Origin: Apium graveolens | Taxonomy: Eukaryota > Streptophyta > Magnoliopsida > Apiales > Apiaceae | Direction: 5' to 3' | NCBI RefSeq assembly: GCF_009905375.1 | Contig: NC_133657.1 | Span: 40,915,853-40,979,852, forward strand | DNA length: 64,000 bases | Shown: positions 35,959 through 48,736 of the stretch, in pieces | Position numbering within the stretch: the stretch's first letter is position 1 | Layout: each line of letters opens with the position of its first letter | Made by a program: the position numbers and the translations under genes | Notes under the pieces: model-generated | What the model was told of the DNA's origin: nothing | Database searches by the model: none | What the model saw: only the letters and a program-made list of their open reading frames with translations

Positions 35959-36327
35959 CTTTAAAGGTGTAGATCCCTAGGTTATTTAGGTAAATAATTT
36001 CATTGTTTCCCAATGCATAATCTGTCGCATTGGGTGATACTTGAATTCTAGCTGAGTGCCATTGCTACTTTCTCATCCTACCAAAAAAACATATTTGCAT
36101 TGTTGAAAGTAGTATCTGTATTATTAGTACGTGAACTAAATAAGTAATCAAGTATGAACACAGTACGAATGATATTCAAGCGTGTTTGATTAATGTGTAA
36201 CAACGATAACACATTTGTTTCCGCATGGAAATTTTGACATTTTGCCCAAGCAGATATGTCCGTCCATTTCAAAATAATACATATTTTTTTGCATAAATAT
36301 CAGTTTCATGACATGATAATATATTTA
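35959..36327 (+). other. 3' flank of the polyamine oxidase gene
   Basis: AT-rich DNA presumably including the 3' UTR. No clear polyadenylation site and no other gene seen. Confidence 0.4.
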
Positions 36328-37245
36328 GAGATTATTGCAATATGGTGGCTTGAACTTTGTTCATTTTGCACGAAAATGACTAAATCTTTATTTGTGCCAA
36401 TATGATGGCTAATTGTTGAATATGTCAGCGGTTTGGTGGCTCTTCACCCCTCCCGTTAAATTTTCTGTTAAATATAACAGATGTTTATATTATATGAATA
36501 AATAACCCAAAATTGAAAGTTAGGGTTCATGTTATAAAAATTAGCCACCATAACAAACCAAAATCTCAATATCAACCATTATATGCTGTTGGTTTTTTGT
36601 TAATGGAGAAATGGAGGTTTAAGTGGAGACCTCATTGGTTGGAGGCCAAACCGACGGCGGGGAATGTGATTTTGTGTGTGATAGTGCGGCGGTGTATGTG
36701 TGCGATCTTGTGTTGTGTTCGGGATGACAGGGAGAGACGAACGGAGAAAGAGGTTCAAAAAGAGAGGGAAAGAGAGAGACGAGGGAGATTGAGGTTTGAA
36801 AAGAGAGGGAAAAGAGAGACGAAGGATATTGATGGTGATTAAAGGATGTGTGTGAATGATGTGTATGTGTGAGTGCTGCGTATGTGCGTGATGTGTGTTT
36901 TGTGGGTGGAGCAGGGGAGCCACCACTACGGTGGTGGCGATGGCCATGAATAGAGAGGGATGGGAGAGGCAGAGAGATTGATCAGAGATGATAGATCGAG
37001 TGAAGAGAGAGATTAAGATGCAGAGTGATTGAGAGATAGTGAGATGTGGCTAGAGAGGGAGCGAGCTTATTACGGTATTACCCCTACAACCGTTAACATT
37101 TAACGTTGAATTTAACGGGAGTGATACGGAGCCACCATAATACTAATAAATTAATCAATTAGCCACCATTTTGGCACAACTAAAAATTTAACCATTTTCG
37201 TGCAAAACAAACAAAGTTCAAGCCAACACAGTGCAATTAAGTCTC
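36328..37245. mobile_element. Terminal-inverted-repeat element, non-autonomous
   Basis: About 918 bp with long imperfect inverted ends. The left end reads GCAATATGGTGGCTTGAAC and, on the other strand, the right end reads GCACTGTGTTGGCTTGAAC; similarity continues about 150 bp inward, including TGCACGAAAATG and CTCCCGTTAAATT. The middle is purine-rich with no transposase. A Mutator-like MITE is plausible from the long TIRs, but no target duplication is clear. The open frames at 36513-36947 look like chance. Confidence 0.65.
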
Positions 37246-39320
37246 AGGTTAACAAAATCTTGATTTTCGTGACAAGCTTCCAATATTAAATTAAGTCTTT
37301 CTTGATAAGTATCGCGAGTTTTCCTTAGTAATTATTGCGAGTCTTTCTTAGTAAGATTGCGAGTCTTCCTTAGTAAGATTTGACAATCATTATTATAAAA
37401 CTCCCACTTGATTGTCAAATGTGAGTATCTCAAAGATTGATTGTCTCGTTAAAACCTTGCAAAGAAAAACCCGGTGGGATAAAAACCTTGATGAAGGAAA
37501 AAGAGTACAGTCTCCCCCTAAATAAAATATCTCATATATTGACATCTTGATGTAATATGTTCTTTAATCTTCGCATTCCGATGTTATTTCATAACTTTTC
37601 AAATGTTGATGTCGTAGTTACTTTGTAAGTATATCCTCCAGATTATCATATGATCGAACTTGTTGTACCTCAATATCTCCATTTTATTGTAATTCGTGAG
37701 TGTAGAAGAATTTTGGTAAGATGTGTTTTGTTCAATCTCCCTTAATATATCCTTCCTTTAAATATTTAATGCAAGCTGAATTATCTTCAAACAAAATATT
37801 AGGGCCGTCTGTGACATTTGATGATCCACATGAATGTCGAATATGTTGGATTATGGATCGTAGCCAGACACATTCCCTACTTGTTTCATAGATTGCTAGT
37901 AATTCTGCGTGATTTGATGAAATTGCAGTCATGGTCTGTTTTGTAGATTTTCAAGATATAGCAGTACCGCAATATGTGAATAAGTAACATGTTTATGATC
38001 GTCCAACATGAGTATCTGACAAGTATCCAGCATCTGCATATCCAACCAACAATGATTTCGAATTATTTGGAAAGAATAATTCAAGATCAATTGTCCCGCG
38101 AAGATATCTCAATATATGTTTGATTCCATCCCAATGTCGTTTAGTTGGATGTGAACTGAATATTGCTAATAGATTCACGACAAAAACAGTATCAGGTCGT
38201 GTGTTATTTGCGAGGTACATAAAAGTGTCAATTGCACTGAGATATGGAACTTCTGGTCCAAGTGGATCTTCATCTTCTTTTATGGGACAAAATGGGTCAT
38301 TTTTAACTTCAAGACCGAACCACCATTGGTGTAGTCAGAGGATGAGATTTGTCCATGTAAAATCGATCAAAAACTTTTTCTGTGTGTAGGTTGATTGATG
38401 AACAAATTTTCCCGAAGATAAGTGTTCCACCTGTAAACCTAAACAGAACTTTGTATTTCCAAGATCTTTCATCTCAAACTCATTTTTCAAATAATTAGCA
38501 GTATTAGTGATATCTCTAGAATTACGTACAATATTCAAATCATCCACATACACAACAATAATAACGAATCCAGTTTGAGATCTTTTAATAAACATATATG
38601 GACATACTTTATCATTAACATACCCATCATTCAATAGGTATTCACTAAGCCTGCTGTACCACATACGACCAGATTTTTTCAGTCCATATATTGATCGTTG
38701 TAATTTAACTGAGTATAAATGACGAGTCCTGGTCTCATCCAATTTTAATCCTTCAGGAATTTTCATATAGATATCACTATCAAGTGATCCATATAGGTAG
38801 GCTGTCAAAACATCCATGAGACGTGTTTCCAATTTTTTCATACAAGCCATACCCATAAGAAAACGAAAAGCAACTCCATCCATCACAAGAGAGTAAGTTT
38901 CCTGGTAAAAAATCCAGACCTTTGAGAGAATCCCTGGGCTATGAGTCGGGCTTTATATCTTACAATTTCATTTCTCTCATTTCGTTTTCGTACAAATATC
39001 TATTTGTTCCATATACATCTTTCTATAAAAACTTTTCGATGCTAGATTGAAATCCTTTCTTTATATTTTCTAGGAAAATTTTCTCTTCTATCCAAAATGG
39101 TTGAACCTTTTGTTGGATATGTGGATTTGTTCTATATTTTTATATTATTATAAGATTTAGAAGATACATGTTTTTCGGGGAGTAAATTGTTGGAGAAGTC
39201 GTTGTCGTAGCCGGAATTGAGGTGGGTGTCGTCCAAATTGAGTAAATCATCGAAGATGTCGTCTATAGAAATTTTTGATCGGGGGAAGCCATGAAAGCAT
39301 ATGATATATGACAAACGGAG
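37246..39320 (-). mobile_element. Ty1/copia fragment with 3' LTR remnant
   Basis: Minus-strand pol pieces: a short KARLIAQGFSQR stretch near 38950; reverse transcriptase 38886-38335 (MKKLETRLMDVLTAYLYGS, SIYGLKKSGRMWYSRL, VYVDDLNIV, EMKDLGNTKFCLGLQVEH); RNase H 38220-37993 (RYLRGTIDLELFF, YADAGYLSD) and 37932-37732 (SSNHAELLAIYE, EDNSACI). A polypurine tract lies at 37526-37511 and an LTR begins at 37509 on the minus strand. Everything upstream of reverse transcriptase is missing or unrecognised; 39132-39314 may be the integrase-RT linker. Stops and frame changes throughout. Lineage not assigned; unlike the Angela-like and SIRE copies here. Confidence 0.8.
37311..37380. repeat. Tandem repeat, about 23 bp x 3
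   Basis: Three copies of TTGCGAGTCTTCCTTAGTAA with small changes, in the copia LTR remnant. Confidence 0.8.
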
Positions 39321-39622
39321 TTGTTCCCGATTTTATAACATTTCAGGCGAGTCAATTCATTGCAGATCGGTCCATAATATCAACCTGGATTATTCACACT
39401 TTGAAGTGTGAGTAAAGGTAAGTCCGTGAGTGATCAAGGCCGTGGCTCAGGTTTGGCTAATTATTTTATTTCAATTGTCATGAAGGTGGTGGCTGATGGT
39501 GGTTCATTGGCGGTGATCGGAGGCAAAATATTTAATATTTTTGACCTTGACTTACGTTTCATTTTTTCAGAATTGAATTGTTATTAATGATAGTTATTGT
39601 GAGTTAGTGCTTAGATCATGCA
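39321..39622. other. No gene recognised
   Basis: About 300 bases between the copia fragment and the SIRE-3 LTR. No long frame, repeat or RNA gene seen. Confidence 0.4.
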
Positions 39623-41138
39623 TGTTAGGTCTGGTAGGTTAATGCAGAGGGGGGGGTGAATCTATTATCGTTCGTTTTTATCAACTAATTGCAGCGGATA
39701 CGAGATAATAAAAACTAAAACGAAAAACACAAAATCTTTGGGGGTAAATCTTATGATATTAAGATAAACCTCGAATGGGTGCTTACAACTTTGATAAACA
39801 AATCAAAGCAACAAAAGCAATTCACACTACAAATGATATAATATCGAATGTGTGAAAATCTATCACTCTAATAAGCAAGTTTTCCTATTACAATTAGCTA
39901 TCAAATCCTAGGAATAACGCTTATGAGTGTGACGGGTGTAAGTTTTTAATTCTGTAAAAATTTCAGCAGAGTTTCTCCTTGTAATTGATGATATTCAAGT
40001 GAATCTCCAAAAATGCAAGTGAAAGCTCTACTGTTTCTAATGATAGTTAGTTCTGAAACGTCCCATCAGATCTGATTAATACAGGGGCAGGTAGATGGAG
40101 AGACGTGGCAAGCTGTGAGCCAAGTATTTAATCAATCAGGGTGTAGTAGTCGAATTGTACAAGTCGAAATCAAGCCAAGAGGATATAAATTACATCAAGA
40201 TCACTTCCAAGTACCTACTAGTCGACTTTTGAAGATTAAAATCGACTAGTAGAATCTAGAAGTCGATTTCTCCTTGAATTGAAATGCCAGAAGTCGATTT
40301 TCATTGCCAAGGGAGTTTTTGACTTAGCTTCTTCAAGCCACACTACACTAGTCGATTTCTAGGCCATAAAATCGACTATGCCTCCAATTTCGACTAGTAG
40401 CTTTCTAGGATTTGTAGAATTCGATTTGTAACTTCTAGTAGTCGATTTATATTATTTCTTTGCCTTAGAAACTTTTCCATCCTTAGACAAATCTTCCTCC
40501 TTGCAATGCACTTCCATTTGGTTGACTTGCAACTCATGGAAGTTGACCTACAATCACTTTAAACTTGAACTTGAACTCTTTTACTTCTATAAACATGATT
40601 TCTACAAAACCTTAGCTATACCGCTTCATGTCTTCCAGTCTTCTGAGCTTCGTCTTCAATCTTCAAACAGTTTTCTTGAATACGAATCTCACTTGACAGT
40701 CTTTCGAATGATAGTACTTAGTTTCCCTTCACGGATCACTGACGCCTAGTGCAATGGTTTGGTTCACAGACGACTAGTTCCGCTCTCAGGCCTTCGTACT
40801 ATAGACTATACAATTCACTGTCAAGTCTTCTACCATATCAAATCAGCTTCACTGAAACCCTTATGACCTTCACACCAATCCAGATTGCTACTTCGAATAT
40901 CTTCAACCTTATTCCTTCGATGAATGAACATATTAATGAACTTCCTTCGAACTTCTGTTTATGACTTCTTCACTGTAGCTTTCCAGATCATTGTGTATAT
41001 GTCAAGTCTTCTATCTTCGTACTAGTTTCAATGGATATAGGATTATTTGCAAGTCCTGTCTATGTTGAGTTATCATCATATGCATTGTTGTCATAGATGA
41101 ATCTATCTTTAATCTTCTACTCCTTCTATATCCAACAA
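39623..41138 (-). repeat. 3' LTR of SIRE-3
   Basis: 1,516 bp; plus strand TGTTAGGTCTGG...TATATCCAACA, giving a TGTT...AACA pair. The inner end is fixed by the polypurine tract. Confidence 0.8.
40146..40450. repeat. Array of AGTCGATTT motifs in both orientations, SIRE-3 LTR
   Basis: About eleven copies of AGTCGATTT(C) or its complement AAATCGACT in 300 bp, some as CTAGTCGAC palindromes. Confidence 0.88.
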
Positions 41139-41578
41139 TCTCCCCCTATTTGGCTGTTAAACATGACAGTCAAATTTATACTAGAGAAGTATCACTTTGG
41201 AGGATAACTCAACTAACCATCACCAAAAATCTTCAATCAGCTTTCAACATTAATGTCCTGGACTTGGAAATAATACTATCTTATATCTTCTACACTCATA
41301 CTCATTCAGGTCCAGCAGAGAACAACATCTTCTCTCTCTTTAGTAGAAATGCAAAAGATACGTCTTCAAAATCTCCATATTTCTCCCCCTTAGATAATCA
41401 ACATGAGTAGGCAGGAGAAATATCTTAGGTGACCTATCCAGTCTTCTTCTAAGTTGAAGAAGGCTGCTCCCCCTTAGTTGAATAAGGATATCCACCAGTT
41501 TTTGTTCCTCATTTCTCCCCCTTTGTCCAATACTGGGAAAAATGTTTTTGTGTTATGCCATATTTATTCTCCCCCTTA
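41139..41578 (-). other. Polypurine tract plus four similar tracts, SIRE-3
   Basis: The true tract adjoins the LTR. Further minus-strand AGGGGGAG-type runs occur near 41382, 41466, 41514 and 41569, mostly in the context CTAAGGGGGAG. The stretch has no convincing coding frame. Confidence 0.7.
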
Positions 41579-43792
41579 GTTGAGTAATCCTTCAAATGTA
41601 GACTACAGAAACTAAATCTCCCACCAAGTACAATTCAGAGAGAAAAGAAGTTCCAGGATTCTCAACTTAAGAAAAGAATGTAATAACCCCAATTTTTGGA
41701 ATTTTTGAAACACGGATGAATAGTAACTTTTGCTGATGATACTGATTAAGGAAAATTATCAGACCACGCTATATAGGAGTACTGTTATGGAAATTCTAAG
41801 ATCGTATGAGTATTCCATAAAGTAAATAAGTGTATGTAAAGATCGTCAGAATCCAAATCCGAACACTTTGATTTTTCCCGGAAATTTACCAGATACAGAA
41901 AGAATTAAGTATAAGGTAACAGAATAAAAAGGATTCAAATTCGAGGATTATACGAGAGGATCATAAAAGGAATATAATATATTGAGAAAGGTTAAGGAAA
42001 CCTAAGTAATAAGATCCCGGGTATGATCCCTCAAACGATAAACGAAAACGAAAGTTAAGCGAACTGCATAACAGATCAGCGGTCATTAGCCAAGTAATTA
42101 GGAGCTAATCAAAGAGGTAGTGGATGATGATGTCTTCACATGACACAAGCTTGCTTGCATAAGCATGAAAAAGGAGTTTTGTTTGTTGGGTGATTTTGGG
42201 CCATACAAAATTAACCATGGTAAAAAGGTTAAAACAAATTTCAAGACAAAAAGAAGAATCAACCAAGCAAATAACATAAATCAAAAAGAGAAGAGTTGAC
42301 TTTGCAAGAAGAAGCTCTCGGCCAAAATAAATACAGCAACTTCAAACTGCCATATCTCCTTCAATACTCACTCAAATGTTGTGTTCTATAGCTCGTTGGA
42401 AAGGTATTGAGATGACCTACAACTCTTGTTCACAAGTCTCGTCCAAATAAGTAGGGTAAGACCCTCATTTTTACAGTTCTTTAAATCGGACTTTTAGAAA
42501 CTTCAAAGCCTAACTTTGTGTTCTTGATTTCTTTGGAAAGATCAAGTTTGTAGGAGGCTTCCTAAGGCTTCCTAGAAACTTAACACCTCCCAAGGAAGGT
42601 ATAAACATCAAACCCTAGCCTTTTATTTGTTAGTAAGTTTAATTGTTGGTTTTGTGAAATGAGAAGCATAGATTGTGATTATTAGTAGTTTGGTTTGATT
42701 TGGAAGTGTTTTGGTAATTAAAGCTTGATTATAGTTCATAGGTCTTGATTGTGGTTGTTTGAGTTGAAAAACTTGGAGGTTATGGACTGATGTGATATGG
42801 TTTAGGTGAAGTTTTGTTGTATTGATGGTTATGAGTTGGTTGGTGGTTGATTGGAGTAGTTTAAACTTTGGTAATCGCGTAAACATAGCCGTCGTAATGT
42901 CCGATTTACTTTAGACTGTTTTTGTTCATAACATCAGGACCCGAGAACCCACTGCTAGGTTTTGACCATTGCCATGATTAGATAGTTCATGTTACGAGCT
43001 TCGTTTTGATATGTGGTACGCTTGAATCCGATGTACGGTTTAGGAGAAACGACCGTTTTAAGTAACGGCATTTCGCGAACGAACCATTTCCCCTCGCCTT
43101 ACTTTGAAACCTTGATAAAGGATCTTAAATGACTAATTGGGATATGAAACAATTATGTTAAGTGGATTAGGCAGTTGGTAGGGTACTCGCGAAAGAATCA
43201 CCTCTCTTAATGGTTAATTTATAAAAAATGGTGGAGCCGAGGGTACTCGAACGACTTATGTGATTTGTTAAGCGTGTAAATGACCATAAGCAAATGTTAG
43301 GGTTCAATTGGTTAAAGTCTAGTTTCTTAAGCGACCGTGGTTTAATTCCGGCTTATGTTGTTGTTCATAGGTTACCGGACCCGCTCTAAGCTTAAGTCTA
43401 CCCCGGAGCACTCAGGCAAGTTTACAACCCGTTATACTGTTGTTGTGATGTAAATATATGTATATGCATTATCTTGTGATAAGTGCATGATTGTTATTAG
43501 CAAATCTTGCGATATATTGGAGCATGTGATATGGTATATATATGCATATCTATTTCGTAATCTTGATATCTAATTGTTGATTCAATTGCTTATAAGTTGC
43601 ATAATACCTATGCTAGAGATAAGCAGTAGTTGCGTATACCCTTAGGATAGGGGACCCAAAGGTGAACATTTTCTAAAACCGGGAGTCGATGTTCCCGAGT
43701 ATATTATATATATTTATATTTATATTTATATATATATATATATATTGATATAGTTTCAAAACTATTAATCGAATAAGGTTTATTCAATAGCT

Positions 43793-44067
43793 TTATTTTA
43801 TTTAATGAATATTATTCTGAATATTCATTTGAGGACTTATGACTCCGCTTATTTATTTAATGAATATTAGTTGAATATTCATTCGAGGACTTATGACTCG
43901 GTTTATTTTATTTAATGAATATTAGTTGAATATTCATTCGAGGGCTTATGACTCCGTTTATTTTATTAATGAATATTATTTTGAATATTCATTCGAGGGC
44001 TTATGACTCCATTTATTTTATTAATGAATATTATTTTTAATATTCATTCGAGAGCTTATGACTCCGA
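43793..44067. repeat. Tandem repeat, about 55 bp x 5, with GAATATTC palindromes
   Basis: Five copies, each with AATGAATATT, a 3-5 base gap, then GAATATTCATT, followed by CGAGGGCTTATGACTCC. Each can form a small hairpin. Confidence 0.9.
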
Positions 44068-44576
44068 TTATTTACTAATTAATATTCTTTATTTTATTAA
44101 AGAATAATGTGTCGATAATCAAACTTACTTTTGATTATTCAAATAAAGATATTACTTTCGTATAAGTATATCTTTGGTTATTTAATATTCATTTCAAGTA
44201 TAAGTTTTACAACTTCTACTTCAATTATTTTTATAAAGATTATTCTTTATGGGAATATTATTTAAATAATAATATTCAGATATTTTCTAATATATCGGGA
44301 CTGATTTATTTCATTAAATCAGCATCACTCCAAACATTCTTAGAAATGTTTTCGAGTCTTCAAAATGATTTTAAAGGTTAGAGCGGATCCCAAAACTCAT
44401 TTTTATATTTAAGATCTTCCTTTAAAAGGGGATTTAAATACTCGCTCAAAACCTGAGGGATCCGGCTATGTGGTGTATTTTATATTCGCAACGAGGTTGT
44501 TGCTTTAATAAATGAATTGATTACTTACCCAACGTTCGGGAAGTAAGTCCATCTATTGAGTCGGCATAAGCAACAT

Positions 44577-44660
44577 GGGCTCAGTGGGCGTCCATGAAAG
44601 TGTAAGTGGCTCAGTGGGAGTCCATCAAATGCGTAAGTGGCTGAGTGGCAGTCCAGCATA
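44577..44660. repeat. Short tandem repeat, about 30 bp x 3
   Basis: Three copies of GTAAGTGGCTCAGTGGGAGT or variants in the gypsy LTR. Confidence 0.75.
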
Positions 44661-45848
44661 AGGTCCTATTGCGGCCAGGGTGATGACCAGTGGGGAATTC
44701 GTCCATCTACTAGTAGAAAAGGTTACTTATTGGTATCTTTGCCTGATCAGCAAGATATCAGGTTTATGCCAATGTTTTATCCTTTCCAAATTCATTGGAT
44801 ATTACAACTCTGTTTATAATTTTCATAACAGAGGTTTTCAAGGAGTGTATGAAATATATATATATATAGGTGTGTATATATATATCAGGACTTAATGAAG
44901 TATCTCGTAACTTCATTATTTATGATGATATTTCAAAGATTGAATCTATTCAAGTCTTATATTGTAGTCTCATCAGTGTGATGACCTTTTGAAACTGATT
45001 ATAACTTGAACGGTGGTAGTTCAAGTAGTATTTGGAAAAGATATAAGTATATTGGAGTATCTTGTAACTTCATCTTTTAAACTTATATCTAGTAAATGAT
45101 TATCTTATGCATGTCAAAGATTTTCAGAAAAACGTTGAGACAAGGTTAGATATATGAGATCACCTTGCAACGATATTTTTATACAGTTATAAACTGGAAT
45201 GCTGTGTATATTATATATATCAGAGGATTTCAAAGATTGTGAAAAGTATATATGTATATATATACTGAATATTTTGCGACTTAGTCGCGTTAAGATATTA
45301 ACTTGGTTCATTTCTTCTTAACCAAGACTTTCATGAGTACTATGAGAATGCTCATATATTGTTAATTATTATACATATTATTTCGGTGGGCTTGTTGATC
45401 ACCCTTGCTTTCTTCTTTCATCACACAACATCAGATAGATAAGATGAACAGGATCAAGCTCCCAATTCGTGAGCGGATAGGAAACGTTCTGCAGTTTCCT
45501 GTAGGCGTTGATGCCGTTGTAGCTGAGGTAGGAACTGCCAGTAGGCTAGGCTTTCAACTTTTGTTGTTCCAGACTTATGTATATTTATGAATTGTAATAA
45601 TGGCAAAGAATATGTAAATTATTCAGAAACCCTTTAAAGGTGTAACGGTTTATAATTGTGGAATAAAATGACTTGTGTTATTTTTGGTATTCATCTCTGA
45701 GACTATAACTTGTGGTGTGTGTGTGTGTGTATATTGTGGGGTCACAGTACTCAGTAGTTGGTTGACTGTTAAGATTAAGTATTGATAAGGGAAATGGAAC
45801 TCGTGACAACCCGAATCCCCGACCCCGGATTTGGGGGTGTTATAGAAG

Positions 45849-45860
45849 TGGTATCAGAGC
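45849..45860 (+). other. Primer binding site, initiator tRNA-Met
   Basis: TGGTATCAGAGC, five bases after the LTR end. Gives the element's orientation. The leader that follows (45861-46390) holds only a decayed acidic frame. Confidence 0.9.
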
Positions 45861-46389
45861 TAAGCGTTATAAACCTTAGAGATGATATGACGTTAAAATA
45901 ATAAGTTCACTAAGATAATAAGAACTCTTGCCAAGTTCATAGTCGGGCTACCTAACGTAGTACTGACAGTTAAAACCCTTAGGGGAACCCTTATAAATAT
46001 CGTGATAGAGGCGTAGTTCGTTATCGTATATGGTAGCGGGACTCCGAACCCTGAGGTTGAGGAGCAACAACGCGATGATATTTTATTAGGTATTGGAGAT
46101 CAGATTGTGGATCCGATAGAGCGTCCTAACACGGGACCGAATGATGTTTATATTGAAGATGTAGCGGTTAAGGATGTTGTCCTAGAAGGGATTATTGCTG
46201 AGAAGGATGCCGTGAAGGATCCTGACAAGAATGAATAAAGGACCACTGAGGAATTGATGATCATGGTTAGGGCGACTACCAGAGGTAGGATTGGTCGGTC
46301 ACTACCGGAGGTTCGTTCAAGTTTGTAAAGATAGTAGCCCTTTAACGCGGCTTACTCGTAAGACTGAGAAGTTTGAATGGACAGAGAAA

Positions 46390-47150
46390 TGCGAGAAAAG
46401 CTTTTAAGAACTGAAGCAAAGGTTGGTGACAGCCCCTATGTTGGCGTTGCCGGATGGAAAATGAGATTTTGTGAAGTGTAGTGACGCTTCGCATAAGGAA
46501 TTAGGGTGCTTCTTATACAGCACAACAAGGTAATCGCGTACGCGTCAAGACAATTAAGGGAATATAAAATTCGATATCCCCACCCATGAGCTTGGGCTCG
46601 TGGCAATAGTTTTGCCCTAAAGATTGGAGGCACTTCTTGTATGGAGAGAAGTGCGAGATTTATACAAGCCATAAGTGCTCTAGTACATTTTCACGCAGAA
46701 AGAGCTCAACATGCGCCAAATGAGGTGGTTAGAGCTAATCAAGGATTACGATTATGAGATTCTTTATCATCCAAGGAAAGCCAAAATGGTGGTTAATGCC
46801 CTTAGTAGAAAGGAGAAACTCAAGATGATATTGTCTCTAAGAGAGTTGATAAGAGATTTTGAGAAAATGGAAATAGAAGTGAACGCAACCGGAGCCGGTA
46901 CTGAAAAGCTGTTTGAGATCGCTATGCGGTCTGAATTATTGGAAAATATAATATTGTGCCAAGAAAAAGTGATGAATGAAGGCAGAGAGCCAACAAATAG
47001 ATAAGAGATTAATACCGAGAAAGATGATAAGGGAATAATGAGGTATTCCTAAAGAATTTGGGTTCCAAATGTTCAAGAGCTTAAAGATGATATCTTAGAT
47101 AAAACCTAGTTTGGGGAATAAGATTTAGGGCAAACCCCGAATGTGATAGT
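46390..47150 (+). pseudogene. Displaced gypsy RNase H and integrase N-terminus
   Basis: [38 protein letters not shown] and [21 protein letters not shown] (46711) match Tekay-type RNase H, followed by ALSRKEKLK and the start of integrase (RIWVPNVQELKDDIL). It lies directly after the leader and before gag, out of normal order. Many stops and frameshifts; the longest clean frame is 97 codons (46711-47004). Confidence 0.8.
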
Positions 47151-47439
47151 CAGGGAGGTTGCCATTAAGATAGAAGGAACCTATAAAATAATGAAGTGGA
47201 AAATGAGGATTTAAAACATGTAGGATGACCCTGATTATGGGCAGGAGGAGGGAATGTTCAGACTAAGGAAACAGAAAGTCAAGTAAGGAAAGGAGACCCG
47301 AGACGGTACTCCTATACGGCAATTCATGGACCTGTCTAAAAAGAACTTAGACTATTATCCCCAACCACCACCCTGAGGAGACAGTGCGGTGAGAAATTCT
47401 TTCAGGACCTTTAAGTCGCTAAGCTCTCAGAGTTCCAAG

Positions 47440-48736
47440 GAACAAGTGAACCCAGTAGTGGCGAGAGCCTGGCTAAAGAAAATATAGAAATCATTTGAGA
47501 TTCTAAATGATGGACGAATCACAAAAGACTGTTTTTGTCACTTACCCTCCTAAGAGAGAGGCCACCCGCTGGTGAAAGACCAAGAAAGGCACGGAGCCAG
47601 AGGTTAGAATAAACTGATTAAAAGTTAGTCAACTATTTTCGGGAAAGTAATTCCCAAGGTTATGGAGATAGTGTAAAAGCTTTAGAGCCAGAACAAAGGC
47701 GGACGAGTATGATGAAATATGAAGCTAAGTTGTAAAAGTTGTCAAGATTCGTTCTGATGACAAGAATCCCAGAACGATGTGATGTTTGAAGTCAATGATT
47801 AGTGGGTTCATGAAATAATGATAAGAGAAAGGAAAATAAAAAGAAACTGAAGTGGAAAGGAGCATAAAGGCAATAGAGTTTGAGGAATGATAAGGGAGTC
47901 GGGTATGAGGAATCCCTAAAGACTCGTAGTAATAGAAATAGAAAAGTATTTGATCGTCAGGATGAGGATGATTCACCATGAGTTAAAGTTGATGGTTGAA
48001 GGCATAAGAGATATATATGTTGTACCCCTTCAAGTTGGAAGGATTCGGGGAAACCTTGAGATAGTTCGAAGGATAAATAATGAGACGCGGATAGACTGAG
48101 GAGACAAGAAAGTAAGAAATTAGGAAAATTGGATGAAGGAAGTGACCTTCAAGAAAGTGAAGTGTAAGACCGGGGGCATGATACCCAGAAAGGGAGACGC
48201 CGGGTATGAAAGATATCCCAACATTGAGATGACTGTTGAGATAAACAACAAAAGAAAATAAGGATTTATTAAGAAGAAGTTCACGTTGAACACGACCAAT
48301 ATCTTCTAGAACATCCCTGTTATCATTACTAAATCAGGCAAGAAAAGCGGATAACCGTTGTTATCTTTTGGAGGCCATATTGGTTGACCTCATTTTGAAT
48401 AAGGATATTATTGTGAAATTTGGTATAGACTATCGAGATGGGAATGATTAAATAAGATAATCTATCAAGGATATATGACTTGATTTATCCATGGAAGGAT
48501 GCATGTACTTTTTCTAAAGGTGGAATTAAGGATAGAACATGGGTAACTTAAAATGAATCCTAGGGGAATGCATAAAGGTTGGCATTTCACCCTTAATAGG
48601 GATAGTATGAGTTTTGACAGTATGAATTGGAAAGGATTAAGGTAACAACAACCTTTAAGGATTAGTGGAGAAATTTTTTCAGAACTATATAGACAATAAT
48701 TCTGGTATTAGTAAATGGTATCTTGATATGCCCTGT
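47440..48736 (+). pseudogene. Degenerate gypsy gag and start of reverse transcriptase
   Basis: Gag-like text in shifting frames from about 47455 (VARAWLKKI, KSFEILNDGR, then MMKYEAKL near 47709) and a reverse transcriptase remnant near 48370-48460 (VDLILNKDI, FGIDYRDGND). Ends at the SIRE-2 insertion. Too decayed for residue-level annotation. Confidence 0.6.

Larger units (their letters stand above)
39623..41678 (-). mobile_element. SIRE-3: 3' LTR and 3' untranslated part of a SIRE-type element
   Basis: LTR 39623-41138 followed by a polypurine tract (minus strand GCCAAATAGGGGGAGAT) and about 520 bp of internal sequence up to the gypsy LTR at 41679. The LTR start TGTTAGGTCTGG and a nearby G run match the other SIRE LTRs. 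The rest of the element should lie right of the window, beyond the gypsy insertion. Confidence 0.75.
41679..45844 (+). repeat. 5' LTR of the decayed gypsy element, 4.2 kb
   Basis: Begins TGTAATAACCCCAATTTT and ends TTTGGGGGTGTTATA (a CA end with C changed to T), five bases before the tRNA-Met primer site. Includes two tandem arrays and a TA-rich stretch near 43703-43746. No gene seen. Confidence 0.8.

Noticed and set aside
36513..36947. Overlapping frames on both strands, one His/Thr-rich
   Set aside because: Low-complexity purine-rich core of a terminal-inverted-repeat element; composition explains the open frames.
42623..42886. 87-codon Thr/Asn-rich frame
   Set aside because: Inside the gypsy LTR, antisense to the element, no motif.
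43703..43746. TA-rich run considered as an origin or matrix attachment site
   Set aside because: Simple TA microsatellite in an LTR; nothing else supports such a function.
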